Below are positions 1 to 11,867 of a DNA stretch of 64,000 nucleotides, in pieces (positions within the stretch are counted from its first letter, which is position 1; the number at the start of each line of letters is the position of its first letter). Source of the stretch: Mortierella sp. BCC40632 (taxonomy: Eukaryota > Mortierellomycota > Mortierellomycetes > Mortierellales > Mortierellaceae); assembly GCA_011634665.1 (NCBI GenBank), contig WAEK01000005.1:984001-1048000 (forward strand), written 5' to 3'. Made by a program: the position numbers and the translations under genes. The notes below the pieces were generated by a model. The model saw nothing but the letters and a program-made list of their open reading frames with translations, ran no database searches and was not told where the DNA came from.

Positions 1-1250
1 GACTTGGTCCTAACCCCATAAAAAGTAATGAATAATGACAAGTAAACTGGAGGACGTATATCTAGAATTCCGAATACTGCGAGTACACATTGAATTGAAT
101 TATTCCTTAAAAGCCCATGGACAGCCTGGTGGCCTCCGTTGAGTAACAAATGTACATTTTGCGGCTTTTAATATCAAGAGGTCATTGTCATAATCACACC
201 GCAACAGTAAGCGTGCGAGTAAAAGTTGATAAAAGTAAGGGACAAAGGAGGTATTTTTCTAGAGCTGACACTCAACGCACCTGCACTGACCAGCATGATA
301 AGCGGATTTCGACTACAAATAATGTCTACGCGTCACTCTCAATCTATAAACTTACCTTAGCTATTGCAAGCTAACTAGAGAGAGGGTATGCCCGTGTTGA
401 GTGCGAGTGCATGTATGAGAAAGAAAGAAAGTGATTGTTTTGAGCGAGAGAGGGCAGTGCTGCACACAAGAAGAGAGACAGCCAAAAAAAAAAAAAAAAA
501 AATAGATCAAAAAAGCAAATGGGTTAAATGGAGAAACGGACAATTAGCAAAGAACTAAATGAACAGATGGGGCTAATGGAAACAAGGACTGAAGTGCTAG
601 TTGGAGGAAAGAACTAATCATACAGTGGGATGAAAGAGTTGATGAGGAAGATGGGCAAAAGGACAATTAGGGCAGAGAAAGAAGTGGGCTGACCAAAAAA
701 AAAAAAAAAAGTCTCCCTGAGATCAACCAGCGTAAGCCTCATCTCCCTTTCTATGTTACCTCACTTACCTGATTCAAAGAGAGGTCAGTGGCATACAAGA
801 ATATGGTCAGTGATACAGATAGAAAAGCTATTTGGACAAACGCAGAGAAGATAATTTGCTGTTGTTGTTGTTGTTGCTGTTGTTGGTTTCATTTTATTTT
901 TTTTTTTTTAGCATGGAGCGAAGAGCGAGTCAACCCTTGGAGTCGAGGTGAATCTGTCATAATATAATTAGTGTCTCCCCCTCGCAAATCCACTCCAAAG
1001 AATGCTAGTTCTTTTTCACTCTTTGTTCCTGATTCAAATACAAATCGAGCGAGAGTTCAACCCACGCGATGTTATGTCACCATGATGATTGGCCGTTCGA
1101 AATATACAATAGCAAAGACCAGCATTACTTTATCACAAAGGCCAAATATTTTTTTTGCGAGAATAAAAGAATGAAATGTGTGAGGTGCCATAGACATTGG
1201 CCTAAACAAGGAACGAGGGAAGTCCCAGGCACAGCCTCAAGTGTTTTGAG
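1..1250. other. Intergenic spacer, no gene seen
   Basis: I see no open frame with coding character on either strand. The stretch holds several A or T homopolymers (about 484-502, 695-710, 897-909) and a short GTT array near 859-883, all common in the spacers of this genome. Short open frames here are of random length. Confidence 0.6.
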
Positions 1251-1253
1251 TTA

Positions 1254-1707
1254 AAGTGAATATCAAGCTTAGGTTTGATAAAGCGTTCTCACACGTTTGA
1301 CCAGATACTTGACTCAATCATCTCAGGCTTGAAAAGAAACGTCAAACGTTTGATCAAGCGTTTGACTCAATCCTTAAATCAAATCATAAAAGCTCAAGTA
1401 CTTGGTTCAAGTTGGTGATCAAGTAGTAAAAGCTTGAATTAGTGTTTGATCAAACAGGGCTCTCAAGCTTGTGCGATGGTCAAGTCTGGTCAAGTATTTG
1501 AGTCAATCACAAAGTCAAACAACTCAAGTAACAGTATCAAACCATGAAAAAAATTTCAAGCAATATCAAGCCTCATAATTTTCAAGTTCAAGTATTTGTC
1601 AAACACAAATCAAGTACCAGGTACTTGAGTTTGATAATGTTTGATCAAACTCAAACTCAAACTTCAAGTAATCTCGGATTTCAAAGCTTTGATCAGAAAC
1701 CCTGAGT
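1254..1707. repeat. TCAAG/CTTGA-dense repetitive block
   Basis: About 450 bp are packed with the pentamer TCAAG and its complement CTTGA, mixed with TTTGATCAAA-type palindromes. The copies are irregularly spaced, so this is not a clean tandem array. The right edge abuts the target duplication of the MITE at 1716-2062. A CAGGG motif near 1453 and a CCCTG near 1700 could be the ends of a second, older hAT-like insertion, but I see no matching target duplication. There is no coding content. Confidence 0.6.
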
Positions 1708-1715
1708 GTGAGGAC

Positions 1716-2062
1716 TAGTGTTCTTCAACTCAACTCACCAACTCACCAACTCACCGACTCAACTCAACTCAACTCATGAGTTGAGTTGAGTTCAAACTTT
1801 CCCCCAACTCGTGTAGCATGAGTTGAGTTGAGTCGAAGCTTTTTTCGACTCATGAACTCATGAGTTGAGTTGAGTTGAGTTGAGTTGAGTTGGAGTGAGT
1901 CGACTCGCTTACAGGGCGTAGATGCCCTGAGTTGAGATGAGTTCAACTTTTCAACTCATGAGTTGAGTTGAGTTGAGTTCAGATTTTTTCCAACTCATGT
2001 GGGCATGAGTTGAGTTGAGTCGAACCTCCAACTCAACTCAACTCGACTCATGGGAAACACTA
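1716..2062. mobile_element. hAT-like MITE with 8-bp target duplication
   Basis: The 347-bp block begins TAGTGTT and ends AACACTA, a 7-bp terminal inverted repeat. It is flanked on both sides by the identical octamer GTGAGGAC (1708-1715 and 2063-2070). An 8-bp duplication and a terminal pattern fitting YARNG are typical of the hAT superfamily. The interior consists almost entirely of (ACTCA)n and (TGAGT)n pentamers that flip orientation several times and form near-perfect palindromes around CATG. There is no transposase, so the element is non-autonomous. Confidence 0.7.
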
Positions 2063-2208
2063 GTGAGGACATGTGGAGAGGCAACCTCCCCGAAAAAGCA
2101 TCCTATCCGGTGTGTATCGATGGCTGTTGATCCAGCTATTGCCCGCTCTATGACCAGCCTCTTTGAATATAACTCAATGACCTTATTCAGCATAGAGCCT
2201 GATCAATC

Positions 2209-2369
2209 CTAGGATATAGGGCGGGGTTCGGGCAAGGCAGATTGGAGGCTCTCTGTCCGTTCCACGCTCCAGAGAAAGACGGCGCCCTTCTTGATGTTCT
2301 TTGCACTTCCAACGCACTCCATGTAGATCATTTTCCGGTCAAACTTGGCCGCTGTCGCCGCTTCAAGGG
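2209..2369 (-). pseudogene. Isolated minus-strand terminal exon, unknown family
   Basis: Reading the minus strand, a good 3' splice signal (pyrimidines then TTGTAG) ends at 2370. It is followed by 53 codons with normal amino-acid composition ending in TAG at 2211-2209. The peptide contains AKFDRKMIYMECVG and KKGAVFLWSVERTES and ends PEPRPIS. It looks like the last exon of a real protein. The open frame just upstream (about 2377-2562, minus) has a plausible donor near 2450, but its phase does not match, so I cannot join them. It is either the tail of a decayed gene or a gene whose other exons I failed to find. The family is not recognised. Confidence 0.35.
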
Positions 2370-2955
2370 CTACAAGTTAAATGTACAGAAATAGTTTGAA
2401 AACACTAAGGTAGACATCAGCCTCCTTAGCACAAGGATCAATCCTTTGAAACCTTGTCGACAGACTCATTTTTTCGTTGTGCCAGTTTTTATTGTTCAAA
2501 AGAACTGATGGCTCACGGTTTATTAGAGCCAGATGGCTTCTGAAGTCACCGAAAGCTCTCAAATCCGTTGCCTTATTATTGGAAGGTTGATGTGTCCTTT
2601 TTTTTTTTTTTTTTTTTTTTTGACTCTATTGAGGCAGCTTGATGGTGTCTTGGGGTGACTCTGGTAATTGTTCGGAGAGTTGTTCCTGGAGAGGTGCCGG
2701 AATTACCCAGCCGGCACGCGTTACCTAATCAGCGGTTGGTCTGTCCAACTGGACGAGATGTCCTTTGTTCACATTGGACATGATGGGTCAATGCTGGCAC
2801 TGTATTTTTGTGCAACGCCTGTTTTCGGCTATACATGTCCCTCTTTCTCTAAATCTTGCATGGTCACGAGATAAATTCAATGCTTTACATAGTCTCCCGA
2901 ATCATCCAATCCAGAGACCCATCATTCTTCATTTCCAAGAATTCAGATCATTGAG
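2370..2955. other. Intergenic / 5' region of the PQ-loop gene
   Basis: Contains a long T run (about 2599-2621) and sequence leading into the untranslated first exon of the gene at 3047. No independent gene is supported. Confidence 0.4.
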
Positions 2956-3041
2956 GTGAGAATCTCAAGTTTAATTGGCTGGTCAAAAGTTCCGAAATAA
3001 GGTTAACTAAACAAACAACTTTGTTTCTTTCCTTCAAATAG
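2956..3041 (+). other. Probable 5'-UTR intron of the PQ-loop gene
   Basis: A GAG|GTGAGA donor at 2956, a TTAACTAA-type branch region and a pyrimidine-rich acceptor ending AAATAG at 3041 define an 86-bp intron just 5 bp before the start codon. After splicing, an in-frame TGA from the upstream exon lies close in front of the ATG at 3047. That makes this ATG the first usable start and puts the intron in the leader. Confidence 0.6.
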
Positions 3042-3046
3042 GACAC

Positions 3047-3895
3047 ATGGGAAGACTCCAGGAAAATTGTGATGACGGCCTACCTGAATGGATTTGCGTG
3101 TTTGCAAATATCTGTGGATACATCAGCAACGCGATCTGGTTCCTTGTCCTTCTCCCGCAACTTGTTAAAAACTACCGCCGCAAATCCACCGCTGGACTGA
3201 GCTTTATTTGGGCATCGTGCAATTTCTGTGCCAGCCTTATCAACCTCTTCTTTATCTTGGACATTAATGTTCCGCTGTTCACCCGAATAAGCGGATGGTA
3301 CATGCCAATACTGGAGATTTTAATGCTTCTACAGTTTGCACTCTACTCCAAGGTATCCTTGCACAGAAAAGTACTGCTTGCTGCAGTAAGCTTGGCGGTA
3401 TACTCGATTGCCATAGCCTTGGAGTGCACGAATGCGCTCGGGGAAAACACTTCATCGAAATTGGTATGGGTGTCCATCACCCTTTGGTCAGTCGAGACAT
3501 TCTTCCAAGTGTGGTTGAACATGAAGAGGCGGTCAGTTGATGGTCAGTCTTACGTATCCATGGGGCTTGCTTTAGTTGGCAAGACTACCGATGTCATAAT
3601 GCAATTCTCGTTGAGAATGCCTGTGCAATATTTGTACATGACCTATTTCTCATCAACTCTTGCGTATGTTAACATAATACAGCTTGTATTATACACGCAG
3701 CGCAAGTGGTTTTCCAAACCAGCTGTGTCTGTATTGAGTTTGATGCTCTGCAGCTTTGTTGTGTTGCTTGTTCTCAGAACATCCATTGTCAGCATTATTT
3801 GCCCAATCGCTGTGTCTGTTCTCTTAGTGATCGGATACATCAAAGTCCACCATTACAACAGCTCCTTGCCCCTATCACAAGCTAGTAAACAATAA
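3047..3895 (+). CDS. PQ-loop repeat membrane protein
   Basis: Single coding exon of 282 aa. The N-terminal third contains a textbook PQ-loop: a hydrophobic helix leading into LPQLVKNYRRKSTAGLSF (about residues 36-53). A second, weaker copy occurs near residues 155-170 (QVWLNMKRRSVDGQSYVS). About seven hydrophobic segments are spread over the protein, the usual number for the family. PQ-loop proteins include cystinosin, the lysosomal/vacuolar cationic amino-acid exporters (Ypq/PQLC2) and SWEET-like carriers, and most sit in vacuolar or other endomembranes. The second repeat lacks the Pro-Gln dipeptide, so the substrate cannot be predicted. The start is fixed by an in-frame stop immediately upstream in the spliced leader. 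The family assignment is firm; the cargo is unknown. Confidence 0.85.
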   Translation: MGRLQENCDDGLPEWICVFANICGYISNAIWFLVLLPQLVKNYRRKSTAGLSFIWASCNFCASLINLFFILDINVPLFTRISGWYMPILEILMLLQFALYSKVSLHRKVLLAAVSLAVYSIAIALECTNALGENTSSKLVWVSITLWSVETFFQVWLNMKRRSVDGQSYVSMGLALVGKTTDVIMQFSLRMPVQYLYMTYFSSTLAYVNIIQLVLYTQRKWFSKPAVSVLSLMLCSFVVLLVLRTSIVSIICPIAVSVLLVIGYIKVHHYNSSLPLSQASKQ

Positions 3896-6800
3896 AATAT
3901 TCTGTACTTAAACACTTTACCTTGTTGTGTTTGCAACGGCGAGTACTGGGCAAACAAACAGAGTGGATGGGGCAAGGCCAATTAATGGAGGGACTAGAGA
4001 AAGAGCATCACACTGTTAGATACAGGAGCTGAGGTAATTTATGAGAAGGAAAGGCTTTCTTTCTTTTCTTCCCTTCCCTCCCCCCCTCTTTTTTTTTTTT
4101 TTTTTTTTTAACTCTTCAGACCAGGTTCGAAAAATGCTAAGCTAGTATAGATTCCACTTGCACTTCTGTGGCGTCTCTACAAAATATATTACAAACAATC
4201 TCCAGGGAAACTGGAGCACATGCATATCAAAAAGCATAGCGGCTATTACTAGCAAACAACTGCACCACAAACTCGCCAAATCAAAAGTGTGCTATCTTGA
4301 TGTCGACTTAAGAGTTGCAACAAGTCCAGACACTCATCAAGTTACGCTTCTGAAACTTTAAGAGGTAACAGGGTATCTGGGATGCTGGGTGGAGAGAAAG
4401 TCGACTCTATAAAGACCTGAGAATGAGGACGTATGAGAGGTGTTGAAGAGGCTGTCGGACAAGGAGCAGGTAATGAAAATAACACAGACAATGAAGGATA
4501 TCAATACATCACATCGGCTTCACTGTGAATCACTCGCAGTCTTAAGTCTACATAGCCAGAGACTTCGCACACCCATGGCATAAAGCAAGTTGTCTGAAGC
4601 CAGGCTGGGGTATGCCAAAGTTCAGTCTTGGTCTAGTAACGAGGCCACAAGTTTGCCAGTAAGCAAATAGCGTGAACTAATAATGGTACATTTTTTTATT
4701 CTTCAAACTCGCATTTGCTCGCTCTTTCTCTCTCCCTCTTTCTCTCTCCCTCTTTCTCTCTCCATCTTTCTCTCTCCATCTTCTGATACAGAGGTGTCCC
4801 AGTCAGATGTGTACGACAGCTGTCGACGACGCCACATAACCACACTTGGGAACCCTTATGCACGCAAGCAGATGTTGCAGGAATATCCTCTCGATTATTT
4901 TGATCATTCTGACTCAAGAGGAACAAGAGTGGGGAGTTAATTGGAGGGCATGCTAAAAGCAGGAGGAAATATACAAGAGCACCATATGATAATATGAGGT
5001 GTAGAATGGTAGGGAAGATCAACGCAACTATCGAGTTCAGAATGTCTCGGGCGTGGCCCAAGTGTTTTGACATTTGAAGCAGACACGGTCGCGCAGATTT
5101 GTTGAAGGAAAGAAGAAGGTGATTCGAGTGCATAGGGATAATTGAATACAGGACGAGTCATTCCGACGCGACTATAAGATCAAGTCCCGGGTGTAAACAT
5201 GATTGTGTGCATTAGCAATGCAGGAGTTTGAACCTACTTATACTTGATCGTTTGTATGCTAGGGCCATTTGCTAGGACTGTCCGTTCCACTAGCGATTCC
5301 AGTGCCTTTGATCTAGAGGAAAATCAACCAAAAAAGACTTCAACATCTGTCAGAGATGCGAGGGAGGTTCCCTGTTGTACGTAAGACAGACTAGGCTAAT
5401 TGTATATATAGGGATGACGAATGGTGGATAGAAATATCCCTCACATATTTCTAAGTAAATAGTGAATGATTAGGATACTATCTCTTGTGGAGGAGAGGCT
5501 TGTCAAAGCCTTAGTCAAAGCTGAAGAATGGGCGGTCGTTGCTGCTGTAAGTTTATTTTCGGATCCTTAGGATTGTAAGAGTGAGCCGGGTCGACAAGAG
5601 ACACGCATTTCCTCAGGCTCTGTGATAACCACTAGGCTCTGCGCCTTGGGACTTGGGAACTGACAACACCCAATGCCACAGTCCATTCTCAACCCTCTCT
5701 CCAGGCAAGTCTTCAGGAGAACCATTAGAGCAGACGGCATTGCTGGAGCTTGGAGCATCTTTATTCGCCCTTCACCCCTCATTCTGCTTTATTCACCGAA
5801 CGACTGTACCTCTTGTGTGTAGATCGGTTCTAATCTATGGCTCCTCGTCTTCTTCATGTCTCTTCTGTGAGAGAAACCCTCTTGTGAACTTGGGAAATAA
5901 AAAATAGGCGCACCCTTTTTGATCCTTGGCAACACTTTGTCAATGTCTACTTCCATGGGTTTGCAGTCAATAACCCTTATCTTTGTGAACTCATAGAACC
6001 AAGCAGGTGCTAGATATTGGGATTATTTTCTACCGGAAAAACTGACTTCTACTCTGATCCTTCAGAGAAAGTGGTCAAATGGGTTGGTGGCCTTGTTCTC
6101 TCGGCTACTCATCAGCTGCGAGAGGGGCGCATGCTGACCTAAAATTTGATTGCCAAACTCAACATGACTAGTATGCCTTTTGGCTAGAGTGCTTACCCGG
6201 ATCTAATCATGATCAATAGCTCTTTGGATAGGGGCCAACTGTATCTCGTAATTGAGTTTCAGTTTCTCATAAAACTGTTTATAGTCCTGGTAAAGCGCAG
6301 CCTTCCTTCCCATTTCACTTTGGGCACATTTCTAAAGCGTGGACAGTTTGATCTTATAGTTGAGATAGGTGAGACAAAAAGAAATAGAGTATAATTGAGT
6401 GTGGTATTAGCTAAATCTCTTGGAGTGTTGAAATAGGAGCATGGTTAGATTTTTGTTTTTTAAAAAATGATATAGACGACGATAGCAATGAGCCAAGCGA
6501 AATGAGGAAAAGCAGGGACGGGAGACAAGGGGGTTGGCATGATTTTTTTTTTACGGAGAGCATAGGTCGGCACATTTTACACTGTACTACGCGCGCGTGT
6601 GCTGTGAGAGAGAAAAAAAGAGAAACCAAATGCTCCCATGTCGCCGTGGTTTCCAACAATATGTAGTGTCTTCTCTGCTTCCAGCGGCTGGTTTAACAAC
6701 TCACCACCAGTCCCCGTCAGTTCATTCACCTATTCCGTTGAAAACTGGGACTAGCTCTCCTGAGGCGATACACAAAGATCTGGAACATCAAGGGTTGCAG

Positions 6801-6974
6801 TACATCGGTCATGTGGCTTGTGACCTTTCCCTGGAATGACTCCACTCATACACCGCTCTCGAGATGATCAAAATATCTTGAGGTTCAACCAGGGGAGTTC
6901 ATCTCTCTTTCTTTTCTTCTTTTCCCCTTTTCTTCTCACCCATTCGTTCATCCCTGTGCTGACCATTGTGCCCC
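3896..6974. other. Intergenic spacer, 3.1 kb
   Basis: Contains T runs (4090-4109), a TCTCTCCCTCTT-type pyrimidine repeat (4722-4780) and short open frames without recognisable motifs. The stretch at about 6060-6390 has patches of plausible codon use (for instance around 6065-6130, plus) but is broken by stops. It may be a relic too decayed to name. The last part is the pyrimidine-rich leader of the threonyl-tRNA synthetase gene. Confidence 0.5.
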
Positions 6975-9900
6975 ATGGCTGAAATTGAAAAGAAGGTCGA
7001 GGATCTTTCCCTCGAGGCAAACGCTGCTGCCCCTGCTGCCGCCGCTCCTGCTGCTGAGAAGCCCCAAGGCAAGCCCAAGGAGAAGAAGGCCAAGAAGGCT
7101 GTTGTGGCCGAGGGTGCTTTCCCTCTTGAGGTACTGGAATGAACAAAAACGCTTTTTCTTGAACACGCCAAAGACGCTCTCTCTTGCACTCTCTTTTCTT
7201 TTCTTTTCTTTTTTTTTTACGCGCGCTTTGTTCGACTTGCAGTGTCTGTTCTGGGAACAGCTTTAGCATGTCAAAAGTGGGAAGATACGAGATTCTTTTT
7301 GGATCTTTTGACAGGAGCCAGGATCAGTCGCGGACATGTCCTGATGGACTTGTGCAGAATCAACATTTATACCGATTATTCCTTTGAGCAGCCTGCACAG
7401 AAGATGAGGGCTCGTCACTGATGAGCCATGCAAGAACTACTCTGGACCCTTACAAACTCTTTTTTCCAGTGACAGATCAGGAGCATCTGGACAAACTATT
7501 GATGGCAGGGTCACAAGGTTCATCAGACTAACCCCTCTTCGACCACTCCTCTCCCGTGCCCTGTCTGTTTGTACCCTTATTTTTTTTTTTTTTTTTTTTT
7601 TTATTAAAAAAAAGGTCTCTCCTGTCCCCGAGTATGTCGCCCACCGCATTGCCATGTTCGATGAGCTCAAGAAGAAGGCCGAGGAAGCTGATGCTGGTAA
7701 GGGAAAATTTATCACTCTGATGTACTATTGTCATCATCATTATCATCCGCGGCAACAAAAGAAACAGTCGATGACAGCAGGTGGAAATAGGAAAAAAAAA
7801 AAAAAAAAAAAAAAAAAAATTATTGCCTTGCTTCTAGCAAGTTTGTCGGACAAAGCATACTGATGGGGAATAAGCCTGGGAAAGAAATGTGGAGAACGTA
7901 AGAATGAGGTAGCACTGATACTTTTCAATGACGTCGACCGCTTTAGCTCAGCCTCGTGTTCCTATTTCGATCACCATGCCCAATGGCTCTGTTCGCGAGG
8001 GTATTGCCTACCAGACCTCGCCCATGGATATTGCCAAGTCAATCGCCAAGAGTCTTTCCGAGCGCGTTGTCATTGCCAAGGTAGAATACTCTGACAGGAT
8101 CAGGGGCGGGCTGCTTTGTTTTGAAAGTCCTATTTCTTTTTCTTTTTATGATTCTTGAAATTGATATCATGAGCAACACATTCTCTCTGACTCAATAGGT
8201 TGACAATGTTCTCTGGGATTTGGAAAGACCTCTTGTCAAGTCCTGCAAATTGGAGCTATTGGATTTCGAGGATGAGGAAGGCAAGGCAGTCTTTTGGCAC
8301 TCATCTGCTCACGTCCTCGGAGAGGCCTGTGAGAAGCACTACGGATGCCACCTTTGCATCGGACCCCCAATTGAGGATGGTTTCTACTACGAGATGGCTA
8401 TGAAAGACGAGCGCCTCGTCTCCCAAGGCGATTACACCAACTTGGAGACTCTCGCAAAGGACATTGTCAAGGAGAAGCAGCAGTTTATCCGTCTGGAGCT
8501 TTCCAAGCCTGACCTCTTGGAGATGTTCAAGCACAACCAGTACAAGGTTCACCTTATCAACTCCAAGATCCCCGACGGCACCTCGACCACCGTCTACCGC
8601 TGCGGACCCTTGATCGATTTGTGCCGTGGACCCCATATCCCCCACACTGGCAAGATCAAGGCCTTTGCTGTCATGAAGAACTCGGCCTCTTACTTTTTGG
8701 GCGATGCCAAGAACGATTCGTTGCAACGAATCTATGGTGTCTCTTTCCCCGACACCAAGCAGATGACGGAGCACAAGAAGTTCTTGGAAGAGGCTGCCAA
8801 GCGTGATCACCGCAAGATCGGTCGTGAGCAGGAACTTTTCTTCTTCCACGAGCTTTCGCCTGGCTCGTGCTTCTTCCTTCCTCACGGAGCCCGTATCTAC
8901 AACGCCCTTCTGGACTTTATCAAGGCTGAGTATTACAAACGTGGATACACCGAGGTCATGTCGCCCAATATGTACAACGTCAAGCTTTGGCACACTTCTG
9001 GTCACTGGCAGAACTATCAGGAGAACATGTTCTCGTTCGAGGTTGAGAAGGACACGTTTGCTCTCAAGCCCATGAACTGCCCTGGTCACTGCTTGATGTT
9101 CGGTGTCCGTGAGCGTTCGTACCGTGAGTTGCCTCTCCGCTTTGCCGACTTTGGTGTCCTTCACCGCAATGAGGCCTCAGGAGCACTCACTGGTCTGACT
9201 CGTGTGCGCCGCTTCCAGCAGGATGATGCCCATTTGTTCTGTCGTTTGGACCAGCTCGGATCCGAGATGGATGCCACCCTCGACTTTTTGCAGCATGTGT
9301 ATGGCATTTTTGGCTTTGAGTTTAGCTTGGCGCTCTCGACTCGCCCTGAAAAGTTTTTGGGAGATGTTGCCACCTGGGACATTGCTGAGAAGGTGATTGT
9401 TTTCCCTTTCCTTTCCTTTCCTTTCCTTTCCTTTTTTTTTTTTTTTTTAATGCCGGATGTTCCCTTTTTTGTTGTCATGTTTCAATGAGCCTGGTGCACA
9501 GGGAAGCATGGTGGAATAGAAAAACTAACTCTCTTTGCGTTTGTTTTGATATCATTTGATAGCATCTTGCCGAGGCGCTTGACCGCTTTGGCCGCCCATG
9601 GAAGATCAACCCTCAGGATGGCGCTTTCTATGGACCCAAGATCGATATTTTGATCCGCGATAGCTTGCGTCGTAGCCACCAGTGTGCCACTATTCAACTC
9701 GACTTCCAGTTGCCCGAGCGCTTCAACCTCGAGTACCGCAACAGCGGTGGTGAGGCCTCAGACTTTTCTCGACCCTTGATCATTCACCGTGCCATGTTGG
9801 GATCTTTGGAGCGTATGATTGCCATCTTGACCGAGAACTGCGCCGGTCGTTGGGATTTCTGGTTGTCGCCCCGTCAGGTGCAGGTCATCCCCGTCGCCGC

Positions 9901-10192
9901 TGCATTGATCCCCTATGCTGAGAAGGTTCAGAAGCAACTTCACGATGCTGGTTTCTTTGCCGATGTCGACTCGTCGGATTCGACCTTGAACAAGAAGATC
10001 CGTAATGCCGAGATTGCGCAGTACAACTTCATCATGGTTGTCGGTGCTGAGGAGGAGAAGTCAGATGCTGTCAATGTCCGCTCGAGAGATGATGTTGGCA
10101 GCAAGTCCAAGGGTGAAGTTCGCCCATTGGCTGATGTGATCCCCAAGCTCAAGGAGTTGAAGGAGACCAAAGCACGCGTTAGCCGGATCTAG
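6975..10192 (+). CDS. Threonyl-tRNA synthetase, cytosolic type
   Basis: Five exons: 6975-7130, 7615-7696, 7947-8080, 8199-9392 and 9563-10192, all GT-AG with matching phases, giving 731 aa (yeast Ths1 is close to this length). It charges tRNA-Thr. In order: a Lys/Ala-rich N-terminal tail, a TGS domain (about 80-150), an editing domain with HSSAH (158-162) and [13 protein letters not shown], then the class II core. Core features are motif 2 around LHRNEASG and [11 protein letters not shown], and motif 3 [13 protein letters not shown]. The zinc ligands C418, H469 and H597 have the spacing expected from the bacterial enzyme. The last ~110 residues are the anticodon-binding domain. There is no mitochondrial presequence. 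Introns carry long T or A runs, for example 7580-7602 and 7791-7819. All key residues are present and the gene looks intact. Confidence 0.97.
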
Positions 10193-10847
10193 AGACTTCC
10201 CTCTTTTTTCTTGCCCCCTTCGATTCCATGCACCTATGCTAGTTTGTTTTAGTTTTTTTTTCTTTCTCTCGATCTATTGGTTTTGTGTACCTGAAAAAGT
10301 CCTGGGAAGAAATGAGAAAGAGAACCTCCCCCACCCCTTTTCTTTCTCTTTCTTTTGCAAGAGTTGCCAGCATAACAAAGCCTCATGGCATTCCTATATA
10401 TTTTACATTTTCTGTGGGGCATAAAAGTTAGTAGGTCAGTTACAATTTTGTCAACCGGGTTAATTCGGATATACTTGCCACACATTTGGTAGTAATATTT
10501 TTTAGGTTACTTGGTTATCTTCTACAACATGGTTGACAATCATAGTACTCTCTTCTGCGTTGCTTTTGGGCATGTCTAGTTCCTTCTCTGCTATGGTTTA
10601 TTCAACGAACTCAAGGAGCGCGTCAAGGCTAAACTCTGATTCTACTCGTACATAAATTGTCCTCCATATTCTACAAAAACTTGCTGGATACCTCGGGACG
10701 TCTTTGACCAGAAAAGTGCGCATCAAAGTGTAACTCAGGAAGGTTTAAATAGAAGTTGTGCATTAACTGTTACTAGAGCAAACGACTATATCGCCACCAT
10801 ATCGGGGATCGAAATCAGTGAGCTATACATTTGTGGGATTAAATGTC

Positions 10848-10879
<32 letters not shown>

Positions 10880-10881
<2 letters not shown>

Positions 10882-11095
10882 TTGAACTATGGGGCCAATT
10901 GCCTGAAAGCCAAAGGAGTGCGCACATGCTGTTAGCAGAGTATACCAAAGCTCTTAAACTGGATCCAAGCCAGCTTAATATCGTGGGCAAGATTTTCGTC
11001 CACGCAGAAGAGACACCTCTAGTGCTTCCTTCGATGCCCTCAGAGACTCTTTGCCTATTAGACAGCTTGTTGGGTGCAGTAGAGATTCCTTGAAG
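10880..11095 (+). pseudogene. Possible relic coding fragment
   Basis: The plus frame from about 10880 reads AEYTKALKLDPSQLNIVGK and LPSMPSETLCLLDSLLGAVE before a TGA. The composition looks like real protein, but the frame begins inside a poly-A run and has no start or splice context. I do not recognise the family. It may be the tail of a decayed gene. Confidence 0.2.
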
Positions 11096-11517
11096 AGCTT
11101 TGTAAGTTCAACACTAGGATTAATCAAGAGAAGTCTGTGGCGCATGGTAAGGATGAATCTTTCCCGCCGCCTATGAAGATGAAAGGGGCGTTATTCTAAT
11201 GGCTTCTATAGCTTTTTTTTTTTTTTTTCTCTTGCGTCGTGATCGAGATGACAAAACTGTTCGGACATGGCACTGTAGTTACGCCTGGCAAATTCGTAAA
11301 GTACTAAACTTGATACGTGGCAAAAGAGCCATTCAAATATCCTCTCACAACATCATCAAATACTTCTAAGAAACAGTCAAGTTTGAACGAAGGCTAGTAA
11401 GCCTGTGGGACATGTTTGTCGTCCTTACATCCTTGACTGATCTATCCGTGTTACTTTCATTGCACCAAGCAATTGATCGATCCACTTTCTTTCTGAATTG
11501 TTGATAGTGGCACGCGC

Positions 11518-11518
<1 letters not shown>

Positions 11519-11558
<40 letters not shown>
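11519..11558. repeat. (TG)n microsatellite
   Basis: About 20 uninterrupted TG units follow a CGCGCG lead-in. It lies in intergenic DNA. Confidence 0.9.
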
Positions 11559-11560
<2 letters not shown>

Positions 11561-11867
11561 ACTTCATCCTTGCCTTGGATCGCCTGTAATTCCTATTTTG
11601 TAGGCATTGGTGGTATCAACTGAACCGCGTATGGCAGGTTAGGGATTGCCTTCTTTCTAGGCTCTACTGTCTCCTTGTGACATGAAAAGGCTACTAACAG
11701 TGCCTTGCCGCGATCTATTTGGTAGAGGTCTGAGCGTGAATGACTTCAGTTGTCTTTTTCTCTTTCTCACTCATATTGTTGTAGTCGCTTTCGATATCGT
11801 TTGTTGTATTGTTCATTTGCAATCCTGCAAAGTAACACTCGTAGAAAAATAAAGTGGACAGGTGGCC

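Noticed and set aside
8301..9164. 287-codon minus-strand frame opposite threonyl-tRNA synthetase exon 4
   Set aside because: An antisense shadow of a strongly conserved coding exon; composition reflects the sense codons.
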